Of a stretch of DNA of 64,000 bases, positions 47,826 through 57,033 are shown one piece after another. Both the position numbers and the translations under genes were made by a program. Under the pieces are notes generated by a model. It ran no database searches, had not been told where the DNA came from, and worked only from the letters and a program-made list of their open reading frames with translations. Origin of the DNA: an uncultured Oscillospiraceae bacterium (GTDB lineage Bacteria; Bacillota; Clostridia; Oscillospirales; Oscillospiraceae); the NCBI GenBank assembly GCA_947589745.1, contig CANQCS010000005.1, positions 34,067 to 98,066 on the forward strand, given 5' to 3'. Numbering within the stretch: position 1 is the stretch's first letter; each line of letters begins with the position of its first letter.

Positions 47826-47950
47826 GGTGTGGGGGCTCCGCCCCCACCGGGATTGATTCGCCCCCCAGTGGGGCGCCCCCTGGGTGACTTTTCCCTCGCA
47901 GGAAAAGTCACCAAAAGTGCGCTTAAGGGGGCTCGCGCCCCCTTAAGAAT
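47826..47950 (+). repeat. Multi-hairpin structured repeat, copy 3 (5' part)
   Basis: GTGGGGGCTCCGCCCCCAC; GCCCCCCAGTGGGGC; GGTGACTTTTCC…GGAAAAGTCACC; CTTAAGGGGGC…GCCCCCTTAAG. Confidence 0.8.
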
Positions 47951-48057
47951 CCCTGCCGTTTGGAAGAACGTTAAGGGCAGATTTGTGTTGGATAGGACCC
48001 AGAGAATGCTTTCATCGGTACTGCGGTGTTGGTTTTTCCGTATTTTTACTGCTGGTT

Positions 48058-48138
48058 GCTCCGTTCCACTACGCAATTGGTAGATATTTCTTGTCGGGCC
48101 GTATACGGAAATCTGTCCTGTGCGTAGTGGAACGGAGC
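48058..48138. repeat. 18-bp perfect inverted repeat, 45-nt loop
   Basis: GCTCCGTTCCACTACGCA (48058-48075) / TGCGTAGTGGAACGGAGC (48121-48138). Confidence 0.9.
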
Positions 48139-48224
48139 AGAAAGCAGTCGGACAAGCACAAAACGACCAACGCATCCAATGGGCCCCTGCACCAGCGCTT
48201 CAATCCCCTTGGGGACATACTGAA

Positions 48225-48444
48225 ACAGCCGCTTCGCCCCATACACGGGAGCAAGAACAGTTTAGACAAAACCATCCAAAGGTCGAGCGCAAAACCAAAC
48301 CAAAAAATTCAGGAAAGATTTTTAAGAAAACCTTCGGTTTTCTTAAATGCACTTTTGGTTACTTTTCCTGCAAGGGAAAAGTAACCAGGGGACGGCAGGC
48401 ACCCCCAGGGTGCCTATCAATCCCGTTGGGGGCGGAGCCCCCTT
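48225..48444 (-). repeat. Multi-hairpin structured repeat, copy 2
   Basis: Reverse complement carries the same modules and tail as copy 1; tail 49/53 identical by hand count. Confidence 0.85.
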
Positions 48445-48460
48445 AAAAAGGAGCGTTTCT

Positions 48461-49786
48461 ATGCCATATAAACTGCATTTTATTTCTTTGGGCTGTGCCA
48501 AAAACACCGTCAACTGTGAGCAGATGATGTCCCTCTGCGAGGCTGCGGGCCACGTGCTCCAGCCGGAGCCGGAGGGCGCCGACGTGGTGGTCGTCAACAC
48601 CTGCGGGTTCCTGGCCTCCGCCAACGAGGAGGCCATTGAGTACATCCTCCGGATGGCGGAGCTGAAGCGGGCCGGACAGGTCAAAAAGATCCTGGTCACC
48701 GGCTGCATGACCCAGCGGTATCAGGACGAAGTCCTGAAGGAGCTGCCGGAGGTGGACGGCATCATGGGCACCGGCAGCTACAAGGATATCGTCTCCGCCG
48801 TGGAGACAGTCATGGCCGGGGAGCGGGCTAGCCGCTTCGCCTCCATCGACGCCCCGGTGGACGAGTTCGGACGGGTGCTCACCACGCCCTCCTGGTACGC
48901 CTATCTGCGCATCGCCGAGGGCTGCGACAACTGGTGCGCCTTCTGCATCATCCCCAAGCTGCGGGGCAAGTACCGCAGCAGGCCCATGGACAAGGTGTTG
49001 GAGGAGGCCCGTGGTCTGGCGGAACAGGGCGTGAAGGAGCTTATCGTCATCGCCCAGGATATCACCCGCTACGGAACCGACTGGGACGGACAGCACCATC
49101 TGGCCGATCTGCTGGAGGAGCTGAGCAGGCTGGACTTCCACTGGATCCGGCTGCACTACCTGTACCCTGACCAGATGGACGACCGTTTGATCGACGTGAT
49201 TGCCAGGGAGCCCAAGATCCTCAAATACCTGGACATCCCCCTCCAGCACTGCAACGACGGTATCCTCCGCCGCATGAACCGGCGGGGCGACAAGGCGTAC
49301 ATCGAGGGCCTGCTGGACAAGCTGCGGGACCGCATCCCCGGCCTGGTGCTGCGGACCAGCATCATCACCGGCCTGCCGGGTGAGGACGAGGCCGCCTTCG
49401 AGGAGCTGTGCCAGTTTTTGTGGGACCAGCGGATGCCCCGGGCCGGGGTGTTCCCCTACTCCCCCGAGGACGGCACCCCCGCCGCCAAAATGGAGCGGGT
49501 CCCCACCGAGGAGGCCGAGCGCCGGGCGGAGCTGGTGGTGGACCTCCAGTCCCGCATCATGGACGAGTGGAACGAGGAGCGGCTGGGTGAGACGGTGGAG
49601 GTCCTCTGCGAGGGCTTCGACAGCCAGTCCATGAGCTATGTGGGCCGCAGCTACGCCGAGAGCCCGGACATCGACGGAAAGATCTACTTCACCGCTGAGT
49701 CGGAACCCGCCGCCGGGACTTTCGTCCCCGTGCGCATCACCGGGACCATGGACGGCGAGCTCACCGGCGAGCTGGCGGAGGAATAG
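48461..49786 (+). CDS. rimO: Ribosomal protein S12 methylthiotransferase RimO
   Basis: FISLGCAKNTVNCEQM; GCDNWCAFCIIPKLRGKYRSR. Confidence 0.96.
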   Translation: MPYKLHFISLGCAKNTVNCEQMMSLCEAAGHVLQPEPEGADVVVVNTCGFLASANEEAIEYILRMAELKRAGQVKKILVTGCMTQRYQDEVLKELPEVDGIMGTGSYKDIVSAVETVMAGERASRFASIDAPVDEFGRVLTTPSWYAYLRIAEGCDNWCAFCIIPKLRGKYRSRPMDKVLEEARGLAEQGVKELIVIAQDITRYGTDWDGQHHLADLLEELSRLDFHWIRLHYLYPDQMDDRLIDVIAREPKILKYLDIPLQHCNDGILRRMNRRGDKAYIEGLLDKLRDRIPGLVLRTSIITGLPGEDEAAFEELCQFLWDQRMPRAGVFPYSPEDGTPAAKMERVPTEEAERRAELVVDLQSRIMDEWNEERLGETVEVLCEGFDSQSMSYVGRSYAESPDIDGKIYFTAESEPAAGTFVPVRITGTMDGELTGELAEE

Positions 49787-49801
49787 AAGGAGGAACGGAC
49801 C

Positions 49802-50323
49802 ATGAATCTGCCCAATAAACTGACGCTGCTGCGCATCATCCTGATACTGCCCTTCCTGCTGGTGCTGTATCTGGACGTGCCCTATGCGTCCATCATCGCC
49901 CTGGTGATCTTCATTGTCGCCAGCCTGACGGATATGCTGGACGGCAAGATCGCCCGGAAGTACAACCTCATCACCGACTTCGGCAAGTTCGCCGACCCGC
50001 TGGCGGACAAGATGCTGGTCATGGCCGCCATGGTCTGGTTCGTGGACAAGGGCCAGATGGCGGGCTGGGCGCTGCTCATCGTGCTGGTGCGGGAGTTTGC
50101 CGTCAGCGGCCTCCGCATGGTGGCCAGCGACAAGGGCCGGGTCATCGCCGCCGGATGGTCCGGCAAGGTCAAGACCGCCTCCACCATGGTGTGCATCGTC
50201 CTCATGTTCCTGCCTATCCCAGAGATCCTCAACACCGTCTGCGTGGCGGTGATCGTGGTCACCACCATCTACTCCGGCGTGGAGTATTTCGTGAAAAACA
50301 AGGACTGTCTCAGCGATATGTGA
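49802..50323 (+). CDS. pgsA: CDP-diacylglycerol-glycerol-3-phosphate 3-phosphatidyltransferase
   Basis: MNLPNKLTLLRIILI; SLTDMLDGKIARKYNLITDFGKFADPLADKML. Confidence 0.96.
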   Translation: MNLPNKLTLLRIILILPFLLVLYLDVPYASIIALVIFIVASLTDMLDGKIARKYNLITDFGKFADPLADKMLVMAAMVWFVDKGQMAGWALLIVLVREFAVSGLRMVASDKGRVIAAGWSGKVKTASTMVCIVLMFLPIPEILNTVCVAVIVVTTIYSGVEYFVKNKDCLSDM

Positions 50324-50340
50324 TGCTTTTGACAGGTGAA

Positions 50341-50373
50341 CGAGGGCGTCCGGCCGGTGGCCGGACGCCCTCG
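50341..50373 (+). terminator. Hairpin after pgsA
   Basis: CGAGGGCGTCCGGCC…GGCCGGACGCCCTCG. Confidence 0.75.
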
Positions 50374-50513
50374 CTTGCCTGTCAGGGGCCCCCCATCTTC
50401 TGTGAGCTTGATACAGGGTGCAAGCAATTTCCATTTGGAGAAAAGTCGTCACGCTTCAGGCGGATACCGGGAGTTCTTCCCGAACGGCCGCATATATCGG
50501 TCACTCCCATAAT

Positions 50514-50549
50514 GAGCACAGCCTCCGGCCTAGGCCGAAGGCTGTGCTG
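50514..50549 (-). terminator. Hairpin after SLH protein
   Basis: AGCACAGCCTCCGGCCTAGGCCGAAGGCTGTGCT. Confidence 0.7.
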
Positions 50550-50553
50550 AAAG

Positions 50554-51657
50554 TCAGTTGGGATATCTTGTGTACATATAGTCGGCGCTTTCCACGGCCT
50601 CGCGGGAGAGCTCGCGGCCCCAGTGGATGGAGCTGTTATAGTTGCCCTCGGCGATGATGACGGAGTTTTCGTGCTTCTCCAGGACGATGACGCTGTGGGT
50701 GTCGTTTTCCATCCGCAGGATATCGCCCACGCGGACATCCTCGAAGCGGACGGGGGAAACCTCCCGGGCGGGGAGGTCCCCAAAGGCGGCGTCGGAGAGA
50801 ATGAAAGCAAAGGCGACACAGCCCCCGCCGGTGTAGATGGTGTTGGGGATCGCGTACCAGACGTATTCGTTGGCGTTGGTCCAGGGCATACCCTCGGGGT
50901 ACTGGGCCTTCATGGCGATCATCGCGCTGTACAGGCTCTCCGGCGTCAGGGACTGCTGCTCGGTGTCTGGCTCATCCGGCACATCGGGTGTATCCGGCAT
51001 CTCCGGAGTGCCGGGAGCAGCCGTTTTATCAAGGCGGCTCATCATGATAAGGACCTTGGCCGCCTGGGCGCGGGTCATGGTAGCGTCCCCGGCAAAGCTC
51101 CCGTCCCCGGTGCCGTTGATGATGCCCAGCGCGTACACGCTCCTGATATCGTCCAGGTCGTACATGAGCATCTCCCCCAGGTCCGGGAACCACACGGAGT
51201 TGATCTGTTCCTGCGTGGGGAGCTGATAGGACGCAGCGGAGAGGGCGTTGATGATGAAAGAGGCCATCTCCGCCCGGCACATCACTTCTCCGGGGGACTC
51301 AAAGCCGTTGTAGTAGTAGAAGCCGCCCATCAGGTCCACCCTGTCGGAGACGCCCTTCTCCCGCAGCAGATCGAAGGGTCCCTCATACCAGGGAACCGTA
51401 GCGGGCAGAGTGGCGGTTTCTTCCGGGTACAGGAGCCGCGCCGTCATCGTGGCGAACTCAGCCCAGGTGACCTCACCCGTCGGGTCAAAGGTGCCGTCGC
51501 CCCGGCCCTTGATAAGCCCCAGCGCCACGGCCTCCTCCACATACGCATAGCTCCAGTCATCCTCGGGCACGTCGGGGAAGGTGGCGGCCAGGGCAGGTTC
51601 CGCCATGCACAATATCATGGTCAGGGCCAGCAGGAAAGAAATCAGTTGCTTTTTCAT
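50554..51657 (-). CDS. SLH-domain protein with C-terminal papain-like (NlpC/CHAP-type) candidate domain
   Basis: Signal peptide; FPDVPEDDWSYAYVEEAVALGLIKGRGDGTFDP; C-terminal GGGCVAFAFILSDAAFG…DTHSVIVLE. Confidence 0.85.
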   Translation of the reverse strand: MKKQLISFLLALTMILCMAEPALAATFPDVPEDDWSYAYVEEAVALGLIKGRGDGTFDPTGEVTWAEFATMTARLLYPEETATLPATVPWYEGPFDLLREKGVSDRVDLMGGFYYYNGFESPGEVMCRAEMASFIINALSAASYQLPTQEQINSVWFPDLGEMLMYDLDDIRSVYALGIINGTGDGSFAGDATMTRAQAAKVLIMMSRLDKTAAPGTPEMPDTPDVPDEPDTEQQSLTPESLYSAMIAMKAQYPEGMPWTNANEYVWYAIPNTIYTGGGCVAFAFILSDAAFGDLPAREVSPVRFEDVRVGDILRMENDTHSVIVLEKHENSVIIAEGNYNSSIHWGRELSREAVESADYMYTRYPN

Positions 51658-51736
51658 GGGAAGCTCTCCTTTCTTTTTACTATACTGTTTTGATAGGCGC
51701 TGCGACCGTGCTGGCGAAAGCGATGAACTGGAGAAC

Positions 51737-54010
51737 CTATCCGATGTCGCTCATCTCATACCAGGTAAAGCGGCCGTCCTCATCAAATCTCATCTCCACT
51801 GCAAGCAGGCCGTCACGGGACTGGGCGAATACGTTTTGGGAGAGGTCCGCTCTCACCCAGTTGACCGGAGGTATACGCATCAACACCTCCGTGCTTCCGA
51901 TCATCACGTTATCTGTGACCTCGATGTATTTTGAGAACTGTATATCGGACCCAAGATCAATGGCCGCCGGGATCTCAGAGCAGCCGCTGTTCATGCAGTC
52001 ACCGGTATTCAAAACGATGTTGTCCCGCAATACCAGCGACTCAAACTGTTCCGCGTAGGGCTCTATGAGGTATGTCCTGATGCCTTGCGCGCAATTTTCC
52101 AGCAGGTTTCCGCAGGCCTCATAAGTGCCGCAGCTGGCGGGCATTTCCGGGCAATTCTCAAAGGTGAATCCGTTTGAGCATTGGCGCATATAGCAGTTTC
52201 GGATCACCGTGTCGGAACCGACGCAGTAGATCCCGTCTCCGATTTGAAAGAACTCCACCGTCGGTTCCTCTGATAACGCGTTATGGTACCTGCTGCCTCC
52301 CCACTCCACCGTGCAGTTCTGTATGACCGCGCCGAAGTTTTCGGAAAGCCACCCGGAGAGCGCGTTGTCCGCAAAATATTTGATGGAGATGTTGTCCAGT
52401 ACGAACCTGTCCGCCGAAGTCTCCAAAGCCATGAGGACATTCACGGATAAGCCCTTTGTGGACCTCGGCTGTGACAGAGCGATGACCTCCACGTCACCGA
52501 ACAGCTCGCCGGGATTGCCTGCGTCACAACGGAGCCATATATCACCGGCGCCAACGCCCCCGTCAAAGTTGATGGGGTAGGCCGACACATCGGTGTCCGG
52601 GCGGAATATGAAGGACATATCCTCCGTGAGCGCCTGCTCGGGCGTGGGGTATTCCCCGGTGCCGGTCAACTCATATCGTGCGCAGGGGTCGTCCCTGTTG
52701 AATTCCCCGTGGACCGGGTCAAGCGCGGGATATTCAATAGTCATCCATCCCTGAGGCGTTGGCCACTCGAATATGTGCTTCGCGTAGGAGGAATCGTCAA
52801 ATACGATCCCGGCGGCGCTGTACATCTGCTTGTAAAACCGCCAGATCTTCTCCCCGCCGGGTCCCTCATAGGTCAGCTTCCAGCACTCCGGCCTCGCGCT
52901 GTTCTCCTCGCATACCGTGAACACCGGCTTGCTGCCCTCCCCGTAGGCGGAGTAGGTGACGCCCGTAAAGAGCGGCAGGCCGTCGGGCACGCGGTACACC
53001 GCCCCGCGCTGGAAGAACACTGCGTCCCCCTCGTTGAGTGATACCTTCAGCGTCCGCTCCAGCGTGCGCCAGGCGGTCTCGGGGGTCAGGCCGTCGTTCG
53101 CGTCGTCCCCGGATGGGGATACATAGTAAGCGGTGCTGGAGTAGGTTTCCCCAGGGATAAACTCATCCGCTTTTACGATCCCGGTGGGGGAGTTCAGTAT
53201 CCGCTCCTTCCGCTCAGCCGCCTTTTGCAGATACGGGGCGATCTCCTGATCGTCCTCGCCCAGGATGTAAAATTTAGAATTCGGGAAGATGAAGTCGATC
53301 TTCGCCCGCTTTACACTGGGAAGCTCCTTCGCGTCGGCGGGCACCTTGCCGCGCTTGATCAGGTCGTCCAGAAGTGTGTAATCTGTATGTTTCGACCATT
53401 TGGATTCCAAAAACAGCGCACGGAGCGAAATCTTCGCCATATCTCCGCGGGTGAAGCGCACGGTCTCTTCATTGTACTCCCCGTTTGTCAGGCCGATCTC
53501 GTCGGACAGCTCCCACGCCCTGTTCCACTGGAAGTCATCACCGCTCTTGTAACCTAAGGTCCTCAGTACAAGGGTCAAATACTGCGTTGCGCTGGTGGTT
53601 TGATTCCCACCGAAGGTGGTGGCGGAGGTACCCGTGACCCAGTTGTTGGCGTAGGAGATGCCCACATAGGGCGCGGCCCAGGAGACCAGGTCTGTGAAGG
53701 GGGTGGGCAGATTTCCCTCCTCGGACTCACCGGCGAGACGGACGAGCATCACGACGCTCTCGTACCGGTTGACCTCCCGGTCCAGCGCGAAGTCCGGACT
53801 TCCGTCGGGGTTCTGGCCGGTCCCCCGAAAGAGTCCCAATTCGTAGAGGGTCTGCGCCGCCAAAAGTTCATCGCTCTTCGCCTTGCTCGCGGCCGCCGCC
53901 GGAGACATCAGGCTCAGGCAGACAGTAACCGCGAGCATCGCCGTGAAAAGCCGCCTCACGACTGGCGGACAGGCATCTCTCCTTGGACGATAGTGCTGTG
54001 ACGTTTTCAT
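51737..54010 (-). CDS. SLH-domain / right-handed beta-helix secreted protein
   Basis: Signal peptide; YYVSPSGDDANDGLTPETAWRTLERTLKVSLNEGDAVFFQRGAVYR; beta-helix-type repeats. Confidence 0.85.
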   Translation of the reverse strand: MKTSQHYRPRRDACPPVVRRLFTAMLAVTVCLSLMSPAAAASKAKSDELLAAQTLYELGLFRGTGQNPDGSPDFALDREVNRYESVVMLVRLAGESEEGNLPTPFTDLVSWAAPYVGISYANNWVTGTSATTFGGNQTTSATQYLTLVLRTLGYKSGDDFQWNRAWELSDEIGLTNGEYNEETVRFTRGDMAKISLRALFLESKWSKHTDYTLLDDLIKRGKVPADAKELPSVKRAKIDFIFPNSKFYILGEDDQEIAPYLQKAAERKERILNSPTGIVKADEFIPGETYSSTAYYVSPSGDDANDGLTPETAWRTLERTLKVSLNEGDAVFFQRGAVYRVPDGLPLFTGVTYSAYGEGSKPVFTVCEENSARPECWKLTYEGPGGEKIWRFYKQMYSAAGIVFDDSSYAKHIFEWPTPQGWMTIEYPALDPVHGEFNRDDPCARYELTGTGEYPTPEQALTEDMSFIFRPDTDVSAYPINFDGGVGAGDIWLRCDAGNPGELFGDVEVIALSQPRSTKGLSVNVLMALETSADRFVLDNISIKYFADNALSGWLSENFGAVIQNCTVEWGGSRYHNALSEEPTVEFFQIGDGIYCVGSDTVIRNCYMRQCSNGFTFENCPEMPASCGTYEACGNLLENCAQGIRTYLIEPYAEQFESLVLRDNIVLNTGDCMNSGCSEIPAAIDLGSDIQFSKYIEVTDNVMIGSTEVLMRIPPVNWVRADLSQNVFAQSRDGLLAVEMRFDEDGRFTWYEMSDIG

Positions 54011-54163
54011 TTCGATTTTCTCCTTTCTTTCCTGATAATTCAAAAAATGATCCCCTTGGGATATGATGACCTTCTATACTGGCATTCCTGTGTGACGGCC
54101 CCGTCCGACGCTCCCATGGAGAGTACGTCTCCGCGAACCAGAAGGATGGTACGCTCGCTTCAG

Positions 54164-56017
54164 TTACCGGATCGTCACTGCCTTCAGATGCCGCGGCAGT
54201 GACCCGACCACGATGCGCTTCTTCCCATCGTCGTGCAAGAAGTAGATCCTTACCAGATTCTCCGCGTCGTTCCCCACCCGCAGATGGAAGTCCAGCGGGC
54301 TGTCCGTAATTTCTCCCATGGGTCCCGGAAAATACTTCACCTTGTACTGCTCCGGGAAGGCCTCTATCGTCACATTCCCCACCGGGGTCACCTCGAAGGG
54401 CCTCCCATACTTCTCCGCGCACCGGCTGAGCATCTCTTCCGTGGACAGGTTTTCATACCGGCGCGCCCAGTAGTCGGTTGCCAAAAAGTCCAGCGCGTCG
54501 CAGAGCAGACCAATGTCCGTGGTCCTGGCGGACTTATCCGAGAGCAGACTGACCGCCCTGGGATGCAGGATCAGCCGCCCGGCAAAGGTCCGCTCCACCC
54601 ATCCGGCGATCTCGGTGTGGTCCTTCGGTTGACTCAGCTTCCGGCGGAGGTAGGCGATGTCCTCGTCCTTCTTTCCCAGAAGGGCGTCGAGCCGCTGCCG
54701 CTCCCGGACCTGCTCCTCTCGGAGGGCCTGCTTTTCCTGCTCCAGCCGGACCGCGTACTGCCTCTGCCGCTCCAGCTGCTCCGTGAGCGCCTGCCGCTCC
54801 GCTTCCTGCCGGCCGAGCTCGGTCCTCCACTGGGCCTGGAGCAGCGCCAGGCGCTGTTCATGGTCCAGCGACACGTCCCGCGCTTCACGGACCAGGTCCG
54901 CCGTGCTGCGCAGCAGATTCTCTCTTGCCGCGGACAGAAAGGCGATATGGCCGAAAGACACATTCCGGCCCCGGCAGTAGGTGTACATCTCCTGCTGCAG
55001 CCGGTCCATGGTCTCCCGGCGGCGGGTAGCGTTCTGTTGATAGGGCAGGCGGTACGCCCCGCCCCCAAAGCGCTGGGGTTCCAGGACCGCGATGTCCCCG
55101 GGCGCAATGTCCAGTTTCACTTGCCTGCCGAACCGCTCCAGCAGGGCGTCGGCCAGCAGCCAGGTCCGGCAGAAGGTGACGCCGTATTTGGCAAAACCGG
55201 CCATGTCATAGGGCGGCTCCTCCACCTGGACAACCGGAACAGCCGGCGCGGGAGAGGGCATGGACGGGGCGGACTTGGCGGGGAATAGCACGGCGCCCGG
55301 ATTGAGCCGCAGGGAAAAGCCAGTTGCAAGTCCGCTTGGCGGCTCCGGCAAAACAGATTTCCGCCGCAGATGCGTGAAGACAACGCAGGGAAGCTGGTTT
55401 TCCGGGTCCCTCCACAGATTCAGCAGGGTGTTCAGCTGGGAAGCGGTGTCTGCCCTGGCCACATCGTGAGTCAGAGGGAGTACCTGCGTCAGGCCGAAAT
55501 CCGGGTGCTCCACGAGCCGTCGGACAAAGGCCAGCCGGTACACCTCCGCCGGCTGCTCCGTCCCCTCCGGGTCGGATACGGCGGTCTGAAATCCGCACTC
55601 CAACTGCTTGCCGCAGATCCGGAACGCCACGTTGGTCTCAATGACCCGGCCGGGCACAGCCCCGCGTTTTTGCTCCGGATTGCCCGGGTCAGAGCCCAGA
55701 TCCGGCTCCGTGATCTGTAAATTCCAGGTGCCCTGCTCCGGCAGGGACACCACATCCACCACATAGCCCTGGCTGATGTGCAGAGAGGGGAGGCAGGCGT
55801 CATCTGTCTCCCGGTACCTCTCCGGGCCGGGGGCCTGGGACAGCGCCGGGGGCGCCTCGTCCCCCAAGCGGCGGGCCAGCCACTCCATGGCGGTCAGGGC
55901 CCCAAGGCGCAAACCGTCATGGGGATCGGTCTTCCGGTTCCCCATGACGGCAAAAAGCTGGTAGGTGGGATAGATGCGGTTTTTCAGTAGTTTTACGGTG
56001 CGGCCTGCCTGTTCCAT
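54164..56017 (-). CDS. Hypothetical protein with central coiled coil and compact C-terminal domain
   Basis: 618 aa; QEAERQALTEQLERQRQYAVRLEQEKQALREEQVRERQRLDALL; C-term DFHLRVGNDAENLVRIYFLHDDGKKRIVVGSLPRHL. Confidence 0.8.
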   Translation of the reverse strand: MEQAGRTVKLLKNRIYPTYQLFAVMGNRKTDPHDGLRLGALTAMEWLARRLGDEAPPALSQAPGPERYRETDDACLPSLHISQGYVVDVVSLPEQGTWNLQITEPDLGSDPGNPEQKRGAVPGRVIETNVAFRICGKQLECGFQTAVSDPEGTEQPAEVYRLAFVRRLVEHPDFGLTQVLPLTHDVARADTASQLNTLLNLWRDPENQLPCVVFTHLRRKSVLPEPPSGLATGFSLRLNPGAVLFPAKSAPSMPSPAPAVPVVQVEEPPYDMAGFAKYGVTFCRTWLLADALLERFGRQVKLDIAPGDIAVLEPQRFGGGAYRLPYQQNATRRRETMDRLQQEMYTYCRGRNVSFGHIAFLSAARENLLRSTADLVREARDVSLDHEQRLALLQAQWRTELGRQEAERQALTEQLERQRQYAVRLEQEKQALREEQVRERQRLDALLGKKDEDIAYLRRKLSQPKDHTEIAGWVERTFAGRLILHPRAVSLLSDKSARTTDIGLLCDALDFLATDYWARRYENLSTEEMLSRCAEKYGRPFEVTPVGNVTIEAFPEQYKVKYFPGPMGEITDSPLDFHLRVGNDAENLVRIYFLHDDGKKRIVVGSLPRHLKAVTIR

Positions 56018-56236
56018 CGGAGCATCCCCCCTGCGGCGATTCAGCAATATTCGACAAAATCGGTATGGCTAGTATATCCTATTGCCCGTTGTTTTTCAAT
56101 AAGGGGGGTGGTAATTTTTTGCCAAAAGCGCAGTCCTTCAGAGCATGCTCTCTATCCTCCCCTGCCTTGAATTGGAGTAGGACTTGAATATTTCGGAGAT
56201 GACGACGGCCGCAACGCAGGAAAAAGAAACACAAAA

Positions 56237-56554
56237 TCAAGACACGCTTTTCATAATCATCTTGAGAAATCCGGGAGGAGCGAAAGGCATTTTGCGCCGC
56301 AGCTCGCCGATGCTGGTCTCCGCAGTGACAGGCGCATTGAAAAAGAATCTGGAGACATAATTATCCGCGTAGACCATATTGCGGTAAACGGCGATGTCCC
56401 CGGATACGAGCGTGAATGCTCTGTTGTCAGGGGCGGCAAGGACCAAGCCGGTATCCTCATACAGCGCTGCCCTGCACACGGCCTGTTCCATCCTGTCCCC
56501 AACAACAACTCCGCCGTATGTCCTGCCGATGACGACGGGCCTGCCAAACAGCAT
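56237..56554 (-). CDS. Short hypothetical protein, possibly a 5'-truncated gene fragment
   Basis: Open frame continues upstream of ATG toward repeat copy G. Confidence 0.4.
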   Translation of the reverse strand: MLFGRPVVIGRTYGGVVVGDRMEQAVCRAALYEDTGLVLAAPDNRAFTLVSGDIAVYRNMVYADNYVSRFFFNAPVTAETSIGELRRKMPFAPPGFLKMIMKSVS

Positions 56555-56602
56555 GATGAACCGATTCCTGACCCTATTGAGAAAGTTGGACGTTACTTTG
56601 AT

Positions 56603-56724
56603 TTTATACTATTCTCCCATTAGAAGTATATTTCGTTACCGTGTCGAGAATGTAGGTTTTGCAACGCTTTGAGAGCGATGTTAAAGTTCTTTTTGATACT
56701 TTTTCTTTCAAGAAAAAGTATTAG
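56603..56724 (-). repeat. Interspersed terminator-like repeat, copy G
   Basis: TAATACTTTTTCTTGAAAGAAAAAGTATCAAAAAGAACTTTAACATCGCTCTCAAAGCGTTGCAA…. Confidence 0.92.
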
Positions 56725-56991
56725 ACATGGTGAAAGCCCTCCCTATAAGTATTCCCTACAAAGAGGGCAACAAAAAAGGCTCCCATCGTCAGATAGGCGC
56801 CCACCGTTGTATCAGCACCTATCGTTCAGACTTTACCACTACTCCATACGGAAAGTTGGTGGACGGTCATCGGGTCTGTCCCTCGCGCCGCTCTTTATAG
56901 GTTGAATACATTATAGTGAGTTCTTTCGCCAATGTCAATACAGACATTTGGGCCAGGCAAATCGGCGGTACCAAATAAAGCAGCGAGCAGG

Positions 56992-57018
56992 GGGGACAGC
57001 CCGTATCGGGCTGTCCCC
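56992..57018 (-). terminator. Terminator of adhesin gene
   Basis: GGGGACAGCCCG-TAT-CGGGCTGTCCCC. Confidence 0.8.
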
Positions 57019-57033
57019 TGTGCTGTGTTTCAA

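Noticed and set aside
47816-48175. 119-aa ORF (…LLVTFPAREKSPRGRPTGG…)
   Set aside because: Lies wholly in repeat DNA and reads through palindromes; not supported as coding.
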